Numbered from the stretch's first letter, positions 46,301-60,454 are shown. The stretch: DNA of 64,000 nucleotides from Sitta carolinensis (GCA_032173965.1 CM063284.1:112008410-112072409), one strand, 5' to 3'. The notes: generated from the letters alone by a model not told the origin. Numbers and translations: made by a program.

Positions 46301-47300
46301 GTAGATGTTAATTTCCATTCTGTAATATTTTAATTTACATTCTATAGTGTTTACTAGTATATGTTTCTATGTCTAGGTTTTTTCATGGTTTTGAAATCAC
46401 TGCAATCCTATATTGATTACAAATATATTCTAAAAAGAGATTTATTTTCCCAGATGCTTTGGTGTATTAACTTACATTTATGTGGAAGAGAAAATTCATC
46501 CTGCAAATTAATGAAAAAATGGTAGTTAAATGGATGCTGCCTTTGGCACATGAAGGTCCTAGGAAGGATGATTCTGTGAAGCTGAAAGGAAATTTTTAGG
46601 GACACATGTCCATTGTAAGATTTCTTGAGCTCAGAAGAAGAAAATCCTAAACCCACAGATTTAATTTTGTTCAATATACTGGATTTTTGCCTCAAGGAAC
46701 AGTGGAATAGGTTCTGTTATGGCAGAATAGTTATGGCAGCTCTATAGGGGTGCCTCCATTGCATCAGAGATATGTGTCCAAAGCAACTGTGGTTTGTGTG
46801 GGTGTGACATGGGAGTGCTAAAACTGAATTTCCTTTGGATGAAAGTTCACTGGAAACTAGATTCCAACTTTTTTTGATTGTTCAGTTCATCAGATTTTCA
46901 CTGTGCTAGTGAATCCAGTGCTAGATTTTGGTATAGAAATTTGGAGCATATTTAATGCCATCACATTCTCAGTACAACTACAGACATTCTCCAGGCCAAC
47001 ACTTTTCCCATGCAGGTGTAGCCATGTTGTGTCTGGATTTCCACTTGTATCAAGTGCCTGCATTATCCACAATAAAATAAAGTTTGACCCAAATGGAAAA
47101 ACTCACTCCTTGTATCTAGAAAGTCTTTAATTTCTTAAACATTCAGTTATTTCCTGTTACAAAATCCAGGAATTTGCTGATATAATGCCAAAGGCCACAG
47201 AATAGCAGGGCATCTTTTAACTTAGTGTATTGACTTCATGTGAAACATAAATCAAGTTTGTTAGATTTGTTCAAAGGACAAGTTCTAGTTCAGCAATAGG
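43330..47300. other. Unique AT-rich sequence
   Basis: Contains a small cluster of TTAAACATGTT-like words at 43725-43815 and a (TTTG)n run at 46117-46136. No gene recognised. Confidence 0.4.
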
Positions 47301-47395
47301 CAAAAAACCCACAACACATGAAAAAACACCAACCAACCAACCACAAAACAAAACAGAAAAAATCCCAAATCTGCAACAAAACCAAACCAAAAGCC
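47301..47395. repeat. A/C-rich low-complexity tract
   Basis: Repeated CCAACCAACC, AAAACAAAAC and ACCAAACC words with almost no G or T. Confidence 0.85.
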
Positions 47396-49427
47396 CAGTC
47401 CTGCTTTGAGGAAAGCTAAACTGCAAAGGAAAACAAGTCAATCTTGTGATCTCTTCTGTTTTATAACAATGTAGTCAGGTAGGAAGTATTGGGTGAGAGG
47501 TTATTGAGTTATATTTGCTGCTTAAATCTTGCTATACCATGAAATCTGCAAAAGGAAAAAAAATGTAGAAGTAGTAGAAAAGGACTTAGTGTCTTATATA
47601 AGTCTAAAAGTATATGTTTCTTTTGTGTATGATTATGAAAAAAAAAACCCTGTAACTTTTTCCCCTGTTGTATCTTGCATGATAGAAAACTACAGGTTAA
47701 AACCATATACTTATTATATTTTATACTCATTAATAAATCCACTTAGTTGTATATTTTAGGAACATCTGAGTCCTTGAGTTCAAAATGTGGGGTGTGGCAG
47801 TTTGCACATGAAATTTCATTCTAACACCTTGAACTGAAACAGGATCTGACCTAACCACAGGTCTTTTTTGCAAGGTTTAACTAAAGAAAGGGCTGCTTAA
47901 TTTTTAGAGAATGGCACAGACCACAGTTCAGGCTTCTCTCTGCCCACTGACTTAGGCAAACACAAAACATTTCACACAGAATTATCAAAAATTTAATTGT
48001 TTGAAGTCTCCTTGGCACACCGACTTTATTGAAGTGATTTCTTTTTTGAGTTGTTAAAAGTGTTTTATTTAATAGGCCTGCATTATGCCAACAAGAATAA
48101 GAATATAACCTAGGACCTTTATAAATTAAACCTAAACTTTTTTATTTTTTAAGGTTGCTTTTGTCCACTGATGTGTCATATTTGGAAATAAGGCAAATTC
48201 CCAATTTGTTGCCAGATCTACCAGTATTTCACCTCAAAGCTCCCAAATTCAATTGCAGCATTAGCCATTTAATGCTATGGAAAAGCTGGTTGAACTCCAC
48301 CCTACATTTGTTATCTAATTGTATGGCTAGGAACATTCCCTGTAGCTTGACCTAACCTTTATTTTTTTAGGTACTTTAATAACAATATAGTAGTGACTGC
48401 ATTAATCTTCGCCCTTTTTATTTAAGAGCCAGTCGATCAGAATGGTTTAATTATAGTTTCAAATCTGTCTTAAAATGATAGGAATGGGAAGAATGGGAAA
48501 AATTCTAGAAACATCTTGTTCTTAAGGCATGCTGAACAAAACCTAGTGTTGTTAGCAAGTGACAAAGCTTCTTCATGACCATAAGTAATCCCAGTACAAA
48601 TAAGTCCCTAAGATCCACCTAGATAATGAAGCTTTAACATCTGACTGCACATGAAGCTGAAAAGCAATGTTCTATTCTCTTTAACTCAATGTTCTGTGTA
48701 ACTGCTTTGTTTCTCATCAATAATGTAGCCAGTTGCAGCTGTCTTCATGTTCCACCAAGCTCAACAATAAATTCATTCAAGCTTCTAAGCGCCTTTGTAT
48801 TCATACCACTGACTTAGAACAATTAATTCATTAAGTTTGAATTGCTTCTTTTATAAAAATCTTTGTCTTTGAAATATGTCTAACTTATTTTACTCTATTT
48901 ATACTAAGAAACAAAAAACTAAACCCAAAAAACCCCAGTCAATCCTAGAAAAACAAGAAGTATGCCTAAAGAGATGCAGGAAACCTGGTATGTATATATT
49001 GTGTGAAAAAACTTACTGAGTAAAGGGGCTCAATAATATAATTTTTAGGATGAAGCCAAGGGACAGAGAGATGTAAATGAACAATTTGCAAACTTTCTTG
49101 AGTTTAAATGAAATATTTAGAGAAAGTTTATCCTATGAATCATTACTTTGACACATACTGATTCCCCAATCACTGTTCATTCTTTCAGAGCACTTTATTT
49201 ATGCATCATTCAAGTACCCTTTAACTGTTGCTAAAGTGTCATTCAAATTTGATTTGTAGTTGAAAGGAGTTATTTAAAAAGTGTAGAACACAGCTACCAT
49301 GGCCAGACCTAATAATAGGAAATCTAGCATTTAGCAATGAAAAATAAATGCATTCTGATTTTTAGAAATCAACCTGGATTCTGCTGTAATTATAATTAAA
49401 CCTATTGATCAAAAATTCTTTCTTCTT
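47396..49427. other. Unique AT-rich sequence
   Basis: No gene or dispersed repeat recognised. Confidence 0.4.
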
Positions 49428-49500
49428 AAAAAGAGAAAAAAAAAAAAACAAAACAAAACAAAAAACAAACAAACAAACAAAAAAAAAACCCCAAAAAAAC
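49428..49500. repeat. (CAAA)n-rich tract
   Basis: A-run followed by CAAAACAAAA and CAAACAAACAAA units ending AAACCCCAAAAAAAC. Could be an old poly(A) tail, but no retrocopy is recognisable upstream. Confidence 0.9.
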
Positions 49501-50926
49501 CTCACAGGCTTTACAGAAGTCCCCTGCCCCTGCAAGGAGATATAAAATGATTACAAAAAATATTGCAGTTTTTGTGGTTTACTCAAGCTCCCAACCAAGA
49601 TCAATAGCAGCATTCAGGCACAGAGTGCTTTGAAGTGACTCAGAGTCCTGAGGTCTCTTTCTTCTACCTCAGCTTCATCCACTGTTTACTAAACTAGAGT
49701 TTTATCTTCCCTGAATGTTTCTCTGCCAAATACTTTCCAAGACCTTATCTTTCAAAAAAACCTAATGGAGAATTTCCTTTTTACTACAATCCACCTTTTT
49801 TCCCCTCACCTTTTCAGGTCAGTTCCTCTTTCTCCCGCTCTAGCCAATCAGCTCCTGCTCTCCCAGAAAAGATGCAACCTATCTCAAAGCTCTTCACCCC
49901 TGTTGCTTCTACAACAGTCCTCTACCTCATGAATTTATTTTATACAGAAGCTCTTGACAGTTCCAGCCAAGTTTCCCTAACCCTATTCTATTTTATATCC
50001 TCATTGAAATGCTGACATCGTATTCTTGGAAAATGAAGGTTTTCTTCTCATCTACGACCTCTTCAGAGACATACCTTAGACTTCTATTTCTAAGAGGGAT
50101 GGAAAATAATTTAAGGAATATCCTAAGTATTTCTGAAGTAAGCCAAGAGGGAAAACTCCAACATCTGATAGCCTAAAATTTTGAGCAGAAATCAAAATAT
50201 TTTGTGAGAACAAAATGCTCCTGAACTGAAATGCTGTCTTGGCCCATTTCTTTCTTATTACATGAGTTCTTTGGACTCAGGAGAAGTTTATTAAATATTA
50301 AATACTTATCTACCCGAGCTACTAGGCCACATATAATGATTTCTCTTTTAATCACAATCCAGAGATGTGAAGTTTTTTTCTACTTTTTTTTTTTTTTTTG
50401 TAGTTTCTTTAGTTTCCAAATTGTTGCTGTTTTTCTTGCTTTGATACCACATGTTTATGAAGTAGTCGTGACTGCATTCTATGAGTAAAGCACATGCTCC
50501 TATTTCAGTAGAATGGCAAGTCTTTAGCTGCATGGTTATGTTGCCTTTTTCTTTCTCTGGATAATTTTTAGAGTATGGTTTTTAACATTTCATCTCCTCT
50601 CTCATCATTTTTCTGAGGTATTCCTTTACTTCTTTTAAATTTCAACCCAAGCTGAATTTCTCTTTCAGGTGGTTTACATTCTACTTACAGGTTTACTTCT
50701 GCTTACAGGTTTACTTTTACTTATATGTTAAAGTCATTCAGCTTTAAAATAACTTAAATACCATGTAAAGAAAGTATTCTTCATTTTCACAGTTTTATAA
50801 AAAGTAGTTCTATATTTTTGAGGTTAAAAAAGCTTCAGATGTCTAATATATTTTTCAGTTATTATAAGCATTCTGAATACATGTGGCTTTATGTCACTAA
50901 GTATTTCTAACAAGGTGCTTTAATTC
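49501..50926. other. Unique sequence with T16 run
   Basis: C/T-rich patch at 49640-50050. A run of 16 T lies at 50384-50399, and there is an 18-bp near-duplication around 50690-50725 (CTTACAGGTTTACTT twice). No gene recognised. Confidence 0.4.
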
Positions 50927-50931
50927 CACAT

Positions 50932-52300
50932 TGTCGTAGTTTGGAAAAAATGAGTTTTTCTGAACTTCAGTGGTCAAACCAATGAGTGCTCAGGTTTAAA
51001 GACTGGCACCTGGTGTGGCCATGAGGACAAGGATCCGCCTCTGAGAACACAAGGGGTTAAAAGCAGAGGGCTCCCCGGAAAGCTCTCTCTTGGTTCCGGT
51101 CCCTGAGGACGGAGGGATCTCCCCTGCCCAGCGGCTGGCTGGGCGGGGAGGGGAAGCCATGCGGCCTGGGTGAGGTAAGCCTGGAACCTCGGGCACAGAG
51201 GGGAAGAGGAAAAATCCTGCAGGATGGAAGGGTGGAGAGAATACAAGAACCTTGAGAGGCATCAGACAGCCTTCTTTTCCCTTCCCCCCCCCCCCCCCCC
51301 CCCCCTTTTCCCCGGAGAGAGAAACTGAGAAACCGTGTCTGTGATCTCCATCACCTTGAAATTTGATATCAACAACTAGACAGCACGGCCGAAGGAGTTT
51401 GGGGGGGGTGGCGCGAGAAAAGTGCCCAACAGCAAAGATACCGTGAGAGTTCTGGGAAACAAAGCCCAAGATTTTAACCCTTTTCGTAAATGATGGAAAC
51501 TTCATAAATGCTAATCCTCCTGAATTTGAAGAAGAAAGATAGAAAGAATTAAGCAAAGATGATGAAAGTTTGTGCAAGTAGAAGATTGTCAGAGAATGTT
51601 GAACAGAATCCTAGGTGGGAGGAGATGATGGAGTGGCTTTAGCTAGACTCTTTTGTATAACCATGGACAGACTCATTTTTTTCCTGTAACATAGAAACTG
51701 TATCTGGGGAGAGGCATTGGCTTGGAGCCAAGAGTAGGACAGTAGTGTGAACAGAGATGAGAAGAAGAGCTCTGTTCTCAAGACCCCTCGGCCCCAGGGG
51801 GTAATATTGGGGGGACTGGTGTCCCAAAATTGAGAAGCTGTCGTTTCTTGGAACTAACCGAAAGCATTTTTAAAAAGAGAAACCCTAGAAGCAGCTCTGG
51901 TCCATGCACAGTGGTGAGAGCACTGGACATGGAGGAAGAGGCCACGATGTGGTACAAGAAGGACTCCTATCTCTCCTCAACGAACTGAGTACTGATTATC
52001 TGAAAGGTGGTAATAGACTAAAGATTAATTATCTAAAAGGTGGTAACGTGATGGGGAATTTTCAGTTTGTTTTGTTAGGTTGAGAACTGGTGGGGGGGGG
52101 GAGGAAGAGTGTTTTTTGTAAAGTTTCCATGTTCTTCTGTATGTGTCTTCTTTACCTATTATAAGTAATAAAGTTTTTTTCTTTTGCTTTCTAAATTAGA
52201 AACTGTTTTGCTCTGTTTTTAGTCACATCTCACAACAGATACCAGAGACAGTATATCGTTATAGAGGCACTGGCCTTGTACCAACGTCAAACCTTTAACA
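50932..52300 (+). mobile_element. Solo LTR (~1.37 kb), TSD CACAT, less mutated copy
   Basis: Same family and orientation as 16041-17298: starts TGTCGTAGTTTGG, ends GTCAAACCTTTAACA, with perfect CACAT at 50927-50931 and 52301-52305. Sense AATAAA is at 52167-52172. It contains a run of 22 C at 51284-51305 that is interrupted in the other copy, plus two extra segments (about 51232-51261 and 51773-51830). The different TSD shows that it is a separate insertion and not part of one provirus with the 16041 copy. A 193-codon minus-strand frame (50996-51577) is a by-product of GC-rich LTR sequence and encodes no viral protein that I recognise. Confidence 0.92.
51284..51305. repeat. Poly-C run (22 C) inside LTR
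   Basis: Uninterrupted C22. The corresponding part of the 16041 copy is two shorter C runs split by TT. The minus-strand G-run has G-quadruplex potential. Confidence 0.95.
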
Positions 52301-52305
52301 CACAT

Positions 52306-55300
52306 TAATTCATAAAATGGCTCACTACTCATGTAAGAATAATATCAATATGTCATTTTACTAGAATTTTGTATGTGGACATAAAATGCAAACAAAACCC
52401 ATCAAAAATGGATTTAAACCTGATAAGCATGTAAGAATCAACTTCTTCTTTGAGAGAATAAGTGTGTTTGTTGTAAGAAGGCTGTTTTGGGGAGGGGAGG
52501 GAATTCTGAGTGGAGAAGGCACGAGATGAGAGATAAAATGTTAATATACAAAATCTACATTCACTTCCTAATTAATAAATAGAGAACATTAAGAGTAGCT
52601 GTACATTTGAAAACTCTTTTCAACTCTGAACAATAATTCATAGTCATGCTTTGGTATCCTTTAAACAAGCCACATTTACAAACCTGTCAATTATTTGAAA
52701 TGCAAGGATAAACTACTGAAACATTTAATGCTAAGAATATTCTGCACATTCAAATGTTTAGAAGCAGATTGCACAAAGTATTTCAGAAAAAAAGAAGACA
52801 TCATAAAAAGCCACCTTGCTCTCTGGAGCACTTAGATTCTACAAACTCTTTTCTATGAAGGAGGTATTGTCCTTTAACCTTTTTAGAAGAAAGTTTAATT
52901 TCCTTAGGATTTTTCTGAACATAGCAAGCTACAGTTCTATATTTTGTATTTCTCTCTCTATGACAAACTATATTTTCCATATTTATTTTAATATTTTTTT
53001 CCTAAGCTGTCATAATGCATTCCAAGAGAATAATTTTGTCAGATATTATCGTGGTTCATGTAGTCTATTAGTTTTAAAAGAAAATGAAACCCTATGTAAC
53101 TAAAGTTAAAATTTTCATGTTTGGAATAATGGTTTTAAAGTATTAAAATGCTTTTCTATTTTTCTATGCATATATATAAATTAGATTTTCAAAATTAGAC
53201 TTTTAAAATAGAAATTATTTAGGCATCATGGTTTGTTGAGAAAATTGCTTCCCCACCCTCAAAGCAGTGAGACCTAGAAGAGATTTGAGTCATTCTACTG
53301 GTCTCGTTACATTTCACATACACAATGTTTTGGTAAGAAGTTACAACTCATATGGAAAGGACAGTACATTAATTTCATATCATGTTTTTTGGATAGGAGA
53401 GAGAAGTGTATGTACTTTATCGGACTGCAAACAAGATGTTTAATTACTTTGTTATATTTATGTATATAACTTCAATACATTACATGAAGATTTGATAAAG
53501 GAAAAAGAATGTAAAAGAGTAACCATTGCAAATCTGGTTATAAGTAACAAAAGTAGTTTCTTGTGCCTCCTTTGACTGTGCTGATAACTTTTTCCTGAAA
53601 TAGGCAAGGGACCAGGAGGTGAGGAACCCAGGCTTTTACTATCATGCTGAAAGAGCTCTATGCTCTAAGGGGATATCTGGATCTTCATGGCTGGAGAAAG
53701 TGTCAGGGGTGGCCAGATTTGATGCTGATGACATTGTTCTTCTTTTGCACTGCTGATCAATGAAAGTATGATGACTGTGTTAGTTCAGAGTACCCATGGC
53801 ACCAACCTTCAATTATTTCTATTTTCTATATTTTTATTGGTGCATCCCAGAGCAGCGTCAGGTGTTGAGGTTTAAATACAAAGATTGCAGCTTTGTTCTT
53901 GGTTTAGGAAGGAATATGAGGAATACTATGCCACACACCTTTGAGTTTATTTTGCTCCCATTTATTCATAACCTTGAACGCTGAGAGAGGAATTTACTAA
54001 TTTTGTATTGGCTGTTATTTTATCTAACACACAGGCGTACAAAGTACATTGTAGGGCTCTTGCTGAAGGAAAAAAATAGGTTTTCATAGGTTGTTCCTAG
54101 GCACTGAAGAAAGAGCAGTAAAGGAGTCTTAGCCTGTCCTTTTCCATTAGCATTAGTTGATGAAATACTCCTATGAAGTCTCCTGCAGAATGGGTTTGGA
54201 TATCTGTATGCTGCCTTTATGAACTGCCACAGTTTCAGACAATTTGTGGAGGAGGCACATGCAGAAGCACACAGGATATTCACAAAATGACAAGTTGCTT
54301 ATCTGTATCTTTTGAAATCACAAAGCCTGTAATGCACAAAAAGACAAAACACTTAAGTCCTGGGCAAGCTTTAGCACAAGTCAGCACAAGATATGAAGAA
54401 TAATCTGAACTTGGTTGAACCTATGATTCAGCTATAGGGGTCATGACAGTTTCTTTCTCTGTGGGCCATGCACAGATTTGGCCACAGAAGAATCAATGAC
54501 AGATAGATTATATGGGCAATAACTTCTAACAGAGTTGATGTTGGATTTTCCACATATTTCTCTGTATTGGCCATGTATTTTCGTGTATCACAAGAGTGTA
54601 TCAGTTACAGAAAGTAAAGAAAGTGAGCAAGTTTTTCTAGAAAACTAGTGACTTGTTTAATGTAGCACAAAATATGTGTCAGGGATTTTGGACTGTTACC
54701 TGCAGAGATAAATGCATGGAAAAGAAGAAAGATTGCTCAGTAAAAGAAGGAGCTTGAGATTTCATGAAATGGACCTGAATATGCTTAAATTAGAAATGAA
54801 AAGAAAATAGATTAAGTTGGTGAGGTTAAAGGATGACGTTACAATGGGAAGAGCACACAGCAAATAACCTAAACAATTTAAAAATAATTAATAATGTTGT
54901 GAAAAATTTGAACATGAAGAGGTTGCAAGAAAATTACCACAAAATTGGTTTTTTTTGCTTGTATGTAACAAAGAGAATAACCTTTTTGTTATTAACACCA
55001 GAAGCTTTTGACTGTTTAAGGCTCTTTCATTAGTGTCGTGTGTAATTATTAATATATTCTGCTGTAAAAACAATTGGCTCCATGTGTTGGGAAGATTTCA
55101 TGGTTTACTACTTTATTTTCATTTATTTGTTTTTGTTTTGGTTTGATTTAGTCTTTTTCTGCTACAAAAAGAGAATTAGAGTTGAATCAGACCAAAGAGA
55201 AAAAAAAATATATTAAAAAAAGAACTAGGGAGACATGATGAAAACCTCTAAAAAGCAACTGGAAAATTGAAAATTTAATGTAATTAAATAAGTGGGAAAA

Positions 55301-58300
55301 CTAAAAGATATAATCTTTGTGTACAAAATATCAATAAATTTAAGCAGAAATATTTTGATTTATGTTAAGAGCTCCATACATCTGTATATACCTGCAAACT
55401 ATTTTGAATTGCTGACAGGTATATTGAGATTCCTTATCCTTCAGTTTATAATTGAAGAACTAAATGGATATACTACATTAACCTCAGAGGGAATGCATTG
55501 ATTGTGCAGATTTAGGCCAATTACAAGGTGTTTAAATCATTAGAAAGATGGAAGCTTTTGTTAGTAGAGCAGAATTGTGAAGAGATATGCCAGCTCAATA
55601 CTATCAAATTACATTTTAATACAGAGTAGTATAAAATAGATTCTACTTTGCAAGAAAACAGCCTGGGGAAAGAAAATAATTTACTAATAGAATGCTGTGT
55701 GTTTTTTGTTACTTCTCAATATATTCTAAGAATTTAGAAAATCCAAAAGACCTAGAGTTGATAACCTAACTTTATATCTGTGGAGAACATATTCAGGAAT
55801 AAAATCTAATTGAAAATCATGTTGCATGATTTTATAAAATAGTTACATGACTTACTTTCTTTTTATAACTTGCTTGCAATCTGGATTTTGTTATATGACC
55901 AGGCTGTGTGGCGTTTTTCAACAAACTATGAGAATTATGCTGTAATTTTTCAGTGAGATAAAATGAGGACTGCAGGTAGCTCAGTGGCAGAGTGAAGGAA
56001 TGGATTGCTAAGTGATTCTTTCCTGCATAAAATATGCAGACTCAGTTATGTCTATTTCAGTAGGTACTGTGCAGAAGACCTGACGATAGAATTATTTGCT
56101 ATGGGTTTCTTTATCTCTGAGCTATGCATGAGGTTATACACTCAGAATAAAAGCAATAAACAAAAAAAGAGATGTCTCTCACTTGTAACACTCTAGGCTT
56201 AATATTGTACCCAGTACTGGCTTCACACTAGATCCTTGTGCTTCCCTTTGCTGGAGAAAACTATTTTCTGTGAGTCCAGAAAACACTTTGAGTTTCCCAC
56301 AAAATGTTCAGCAGATTCAGTGAAATTTGTTGTTTCCCAGTGACTTCATCAAGGAGGAATCAAAAAACAGAGATGAAATAAAATGGCAGGAAGGAAGACA
56401 GGATTTCTGTTCCAAAGTAAAGGGCATTTACAGGTATGTGAAAATTTTAGCTACAGAGAGCTTTTTTTGACTGATCTTGTCACTTGAAAGAGATAATGGC
56501 TATATGGATAACTGAGAATCTTTGGATATCCAGCGACATATGTTGTCGGGCTTTTTTAAATTGTCTTACACTTAGGATGAGGAATTCTAACTCTAGTGAA
56601 TATATTCTATATAGATATTAATAAAAAAAGTTTAACAGGGAAAAAATACATCAGAAACACCTCTGAGATAAATAATAGCTACTTATTTTAAGCCCCACAC
56701 AGTGAGCTGATTACAAATGCCGTGTCCTGAAGTGACAATAACAAGCACTAATGATCCAGTGAGAGATCTGAAGTAAAATATTTTTTCCCATGTTTCAACA
56801 GAAAGGCTCAAAATGATTGAATTTCAAACATTTAAATTTATAACCTGGATCATTACAAAAAAAAAATCTGTTTTTTAGGAGGTTAAATTGATTGGTGGGA
56901 TGCCATGAAACATTCCTTGCAATAATATTTCATTACTTGCAATGCCTACATTCTGTTTTTAATGTCTCTTTAAATAAATAATTATATTTAAATGCAACAA
57001 TTTACAAATATGTGTTGAGTATATAAATAGATAATTTCTGAAATACATTTTATTAATGCCACATTTTGTTTCATGGTAGTAATCTGCAGAAGAAAAGAAT
57101 GCCCACACTTTTCTCTAATAATTTTATTGTGACAGTTCTGTCCCTTACAAAAAATTACAGATTGGTATATCCAGATAGGAAAAGACTAACTGTGTCTTCA
57201 GTATTGTTGTGTATCTTTGTGATTGTTTTTGGCTCATGTCAACAAACACACCTCAATTTTCTCATGTTTAATTACCATATATGTATTACAACCTTCATCC
57301 CCACAGCTGCTTCTGTATTGTAGGAACATAAGACCTATATTTTAAGGGCTGCCTCTGATTTCTTATTTTTGTAACATATGATGTCTTTTTAGAAACTATA
57401 TTATGCTTATTACTACATAATTTTTCCATTTTCATGGCTTTCATTGGAAGATATTACAGAGGGGATTCTTCTGGAACTGCAAGTACTTGACCACTGTCTC
57501 TTGAGTCTAACTAACTGGTGTATGATTTTGTTAGATAATCCTCTCCTGATTGAAGGCCATTTTTTGTGCTGGAGATGGTTGAAATTTGGTTGTGTTTTTT
57601 TACCTTTTGAAACACAGAAAACTAGGAATCTCAGAAACCTAGAAATATAAAACTATACTGTGTAAGCAGGATAGAGGCTGTAACTTCTCCTGAATCATAA
57701 TCACTACAGCAGCATACACTTAATTTTTCCTGATTAAATTGTATTTTTCTTAGAAATTTTGGTGTAAAAAATAAAACCAGGAAATCCAAAGCCACTCTTT
57801 TTGTCATAGATCATGCAGCTTTACCTTGACCAGTTGGACTTTAGGAATGAAAAATTAATTACCATTGCCTTTTGTGCATTCTGAAGAATTAAGATAGTAT
57901 AAAAATGCACTGGGGGTCAAATAGGTGCATTCACATGAATTCGCCTTACCTGTAAGTACATTTGAAATTAGAGGCAAAATTTCATAGGCTGTTGCCAGGT
58001 TTTCTAAGAAATCTATATCAGTTCAAGGAAGAAAAGGTGTGATTAAATATGGCATATGTGCATGCATCTTAGCTATGCAAGAGGATGTAAGGTAGTAATC
58101 GACTGCAAATATTTGTGTTCCTTTCTTGAAAATGCTTAATATAGAATCATGTGTACTCATTTTTTCTACTTTGTAGATTTAGTTATGAAATAAGTAAAAT
58201 GCTTAGGAGGACAGAACTGTAGCAGGTTTTCTGATTATTGTTCCTGGTTTATACTCTGGTCTGTCCAGTCTATAAATTTTCTTGATTTATATATTGTTTT

Positions 58301-60029
58301 GATAGTCACCCTTTTTAAGGGGGTATTTCTGTCCTTCTAAGTCCTGATCCTTCGGAAACTCATAATGTAAGCATTATGTTGATTTTATCTTTTTATACTT
58401 TCATAAAACCTTCTTGCATATCTATGTAATTCCATGCAAGATATATGACAGCAACTGGGACTGCCTGCAAAACCAACAGCTGTTTAAACATCAAGTATCA
58501 TGAGAATACAAAAATTGTGAATTCAGAAGAGATGATTGTAATGATTTGTGCAAATTTTCAGGCTTTTGTGTTTTTGTGCTCTTTGAATGTAAATGGAGAC
58601 ACCAGCTGAAAAAGTTAAATAGGAAGAGAAGTAAACAGCTTTCACTCCTTAAAATAAACCTTGCTGTAAAAATATTTATTGCCTTTAATGCCCTACATTT
58701 TTATCCTTCCCCTTGCACTGGATGCATCACATATTCTATGTGATTCCTCTACAGATGGAAAAAAATTCATATAGACCATTGCAATCATAAAATTAAAAAC
58801 ATTTGAAGTCGGCATTGTATTTTCATATGAAAGAAATTATGGAACTCCAGTTTAGGTTGTAGTGGGTAGTCTGTAAAAAATGGGTGTTAGAGACAATAGA
58901 CAAGAGAGCCCCTGCAAAGAGTGTGAATAGCAATTCTGTCTTACCGTGGTGCTTCACACTATAAATGAACATGTGATTTTATTGTCAAGAGCTACAGAAT
59001 ATGTACATGTCAAACTGGTGCTACATCTGCTATAGAGAAGCAGAACAGTGGTTGAATCAGGTTTGATCAGATTTTGAGGGAGAGCACAGAGCTTTCTGAT
59101 TTCTCATGGTGTTTCTTTTGCTATTCTGGTATTGTTCAATTTTGTTAAATCAGGTCTTACTTTTGATTTTATTTTTCACTGCTTTCTGTTCCCATAATTC
59201 ACTTTTCTGAGATTTATGCATGTTCTGCAAAGCTCATTGAGTCAGAGGTTTTATCACCTCATGTTATCACATCTCCCACAGACAGCCAACAGTCACTTGA
59301 TGTTTCCTCCTACTTGTTGAAGACTTCAGACCATTTCAGCGTGTTTTTTTATCATCACAGCATTGGATCAAAGGCAAGTATCTAATTCTTTAAAGCAAGG
59401 GCAACTTTTAAAAAAATAATTTCTTTGTCCACTTGTCAATTTTTGTGACTGGGTTTTGGAGGGATCTAAAATGTTTTCTGAAGAAAAATTCATCCCTTTG
59501 ATTATTTAAAGCTGATTGCAACTTGTGACGACTACAAAAGATTATAAGAAAAATCTGTCTTTATTTTAGCCTTGTGACACTGCTATAGAGGCTGTTTGAG
59601 CCATTTTAAGCACCAGAGGCTGGTTTGTTGACCAATTCAATATAGAGCTGAAATAGTTCTTCATTCTCTGGATAAAATTATGGTGTTTTCAGATTTTCCT
59701 CCTCCTAGCTGCCCAGTGTGAATGTTCTTGTTGCTTGACAGAGCAGGGCTTAGTTATATTTTCAGAGCCTAGGGCGCTGCAGAGTGAAATGAACAGATAA
59801 AATAATCAGAAGTGCCATGCATTTTTATAAACAGAATGGATGGATGCCCATGGGAGCCTTGTTACTTCCAGCAATATTTCAGAACAATCCACCGAATCCA
59901 CATAAAGTAGTGAAAACTAGTGTAACCTACAGACTTTCAATACGCAAATGCAAGGAAATATTAAACCACAAGTTCACAAAAGCAGTTTGTGCTATTGATA
60001 CTGAAAAGAATCCAGAACAGACCCATGCA
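52306..60029. other. Unique AT-rich sequence, ~7.7 kb
   Basis: Long stretch without recognised dispersed repeats or convincing exons. A tRNA-like A-box word (TAGCTCAGTGGCAGAG) lies at 55977-55992 without a matching B box. Short open frames are unremarkable. Confidence 0.4.
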
Positions 60030-60420
60030 GATGAATAAGGGGCTGGATCATCTTTCCTATGGGGAAAGGCTGAAGACATCTGGAACTGGCTATTTTAGAG
60101 AAGAGAAGGCTCAAGAGGAATCTCATCAACGTGTACAAATGTCTGAAGAGAGGTTGCAAAGAAGGCACAGCAAAAGTCTTTTCAGTGGTGTCCAATGACA
60201 AGAAAAGAGGCAATGGGCACAAACTGAGAAATGGGAGGGTCCTTTTGAACATTATCTGTGTTGCCCAGAGAAGTTTTGCATGTCCCCTTTTTGGAAGTGT
60301 TCAAAGCCACCTTGCATGGGGCTTTGAGCATCCCAGTCTAGTGGAAGGTGTTCCTGCCAGTTGCAACTGGTGATCTTTAACATCTATTCCAACCCAGGTC
60401 ATTCTGTGATTCTATGATCA
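60030..60420 (+). mobile_element. CR1 LINE 3' fragment (~390 bp)
   Basis: AAGGGGCTGGATCATCTTTC, TATGGGGAAAGGCTGAAGAC, TAGAGAAGAGAAGGCTCAAG, GTTGCCCAGAGAAG, TCTATTCCAACCCAGGTCAT and TCTGTGATTCTATGAT show the full sense CR1 3' order with tail. Confidence 0.95.
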
Positions 60421-60454
60421 TCTAACACTATTTTAATGGGAGGATGGCTGAGTA

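Noticed and set aside
50996..51577. 193-codon minus-strand frame and similar frames at 16077-16632
   Set aside because: They are antisense to the LTR, occur in both copies because of shared sequence, and show no viral or host domain.
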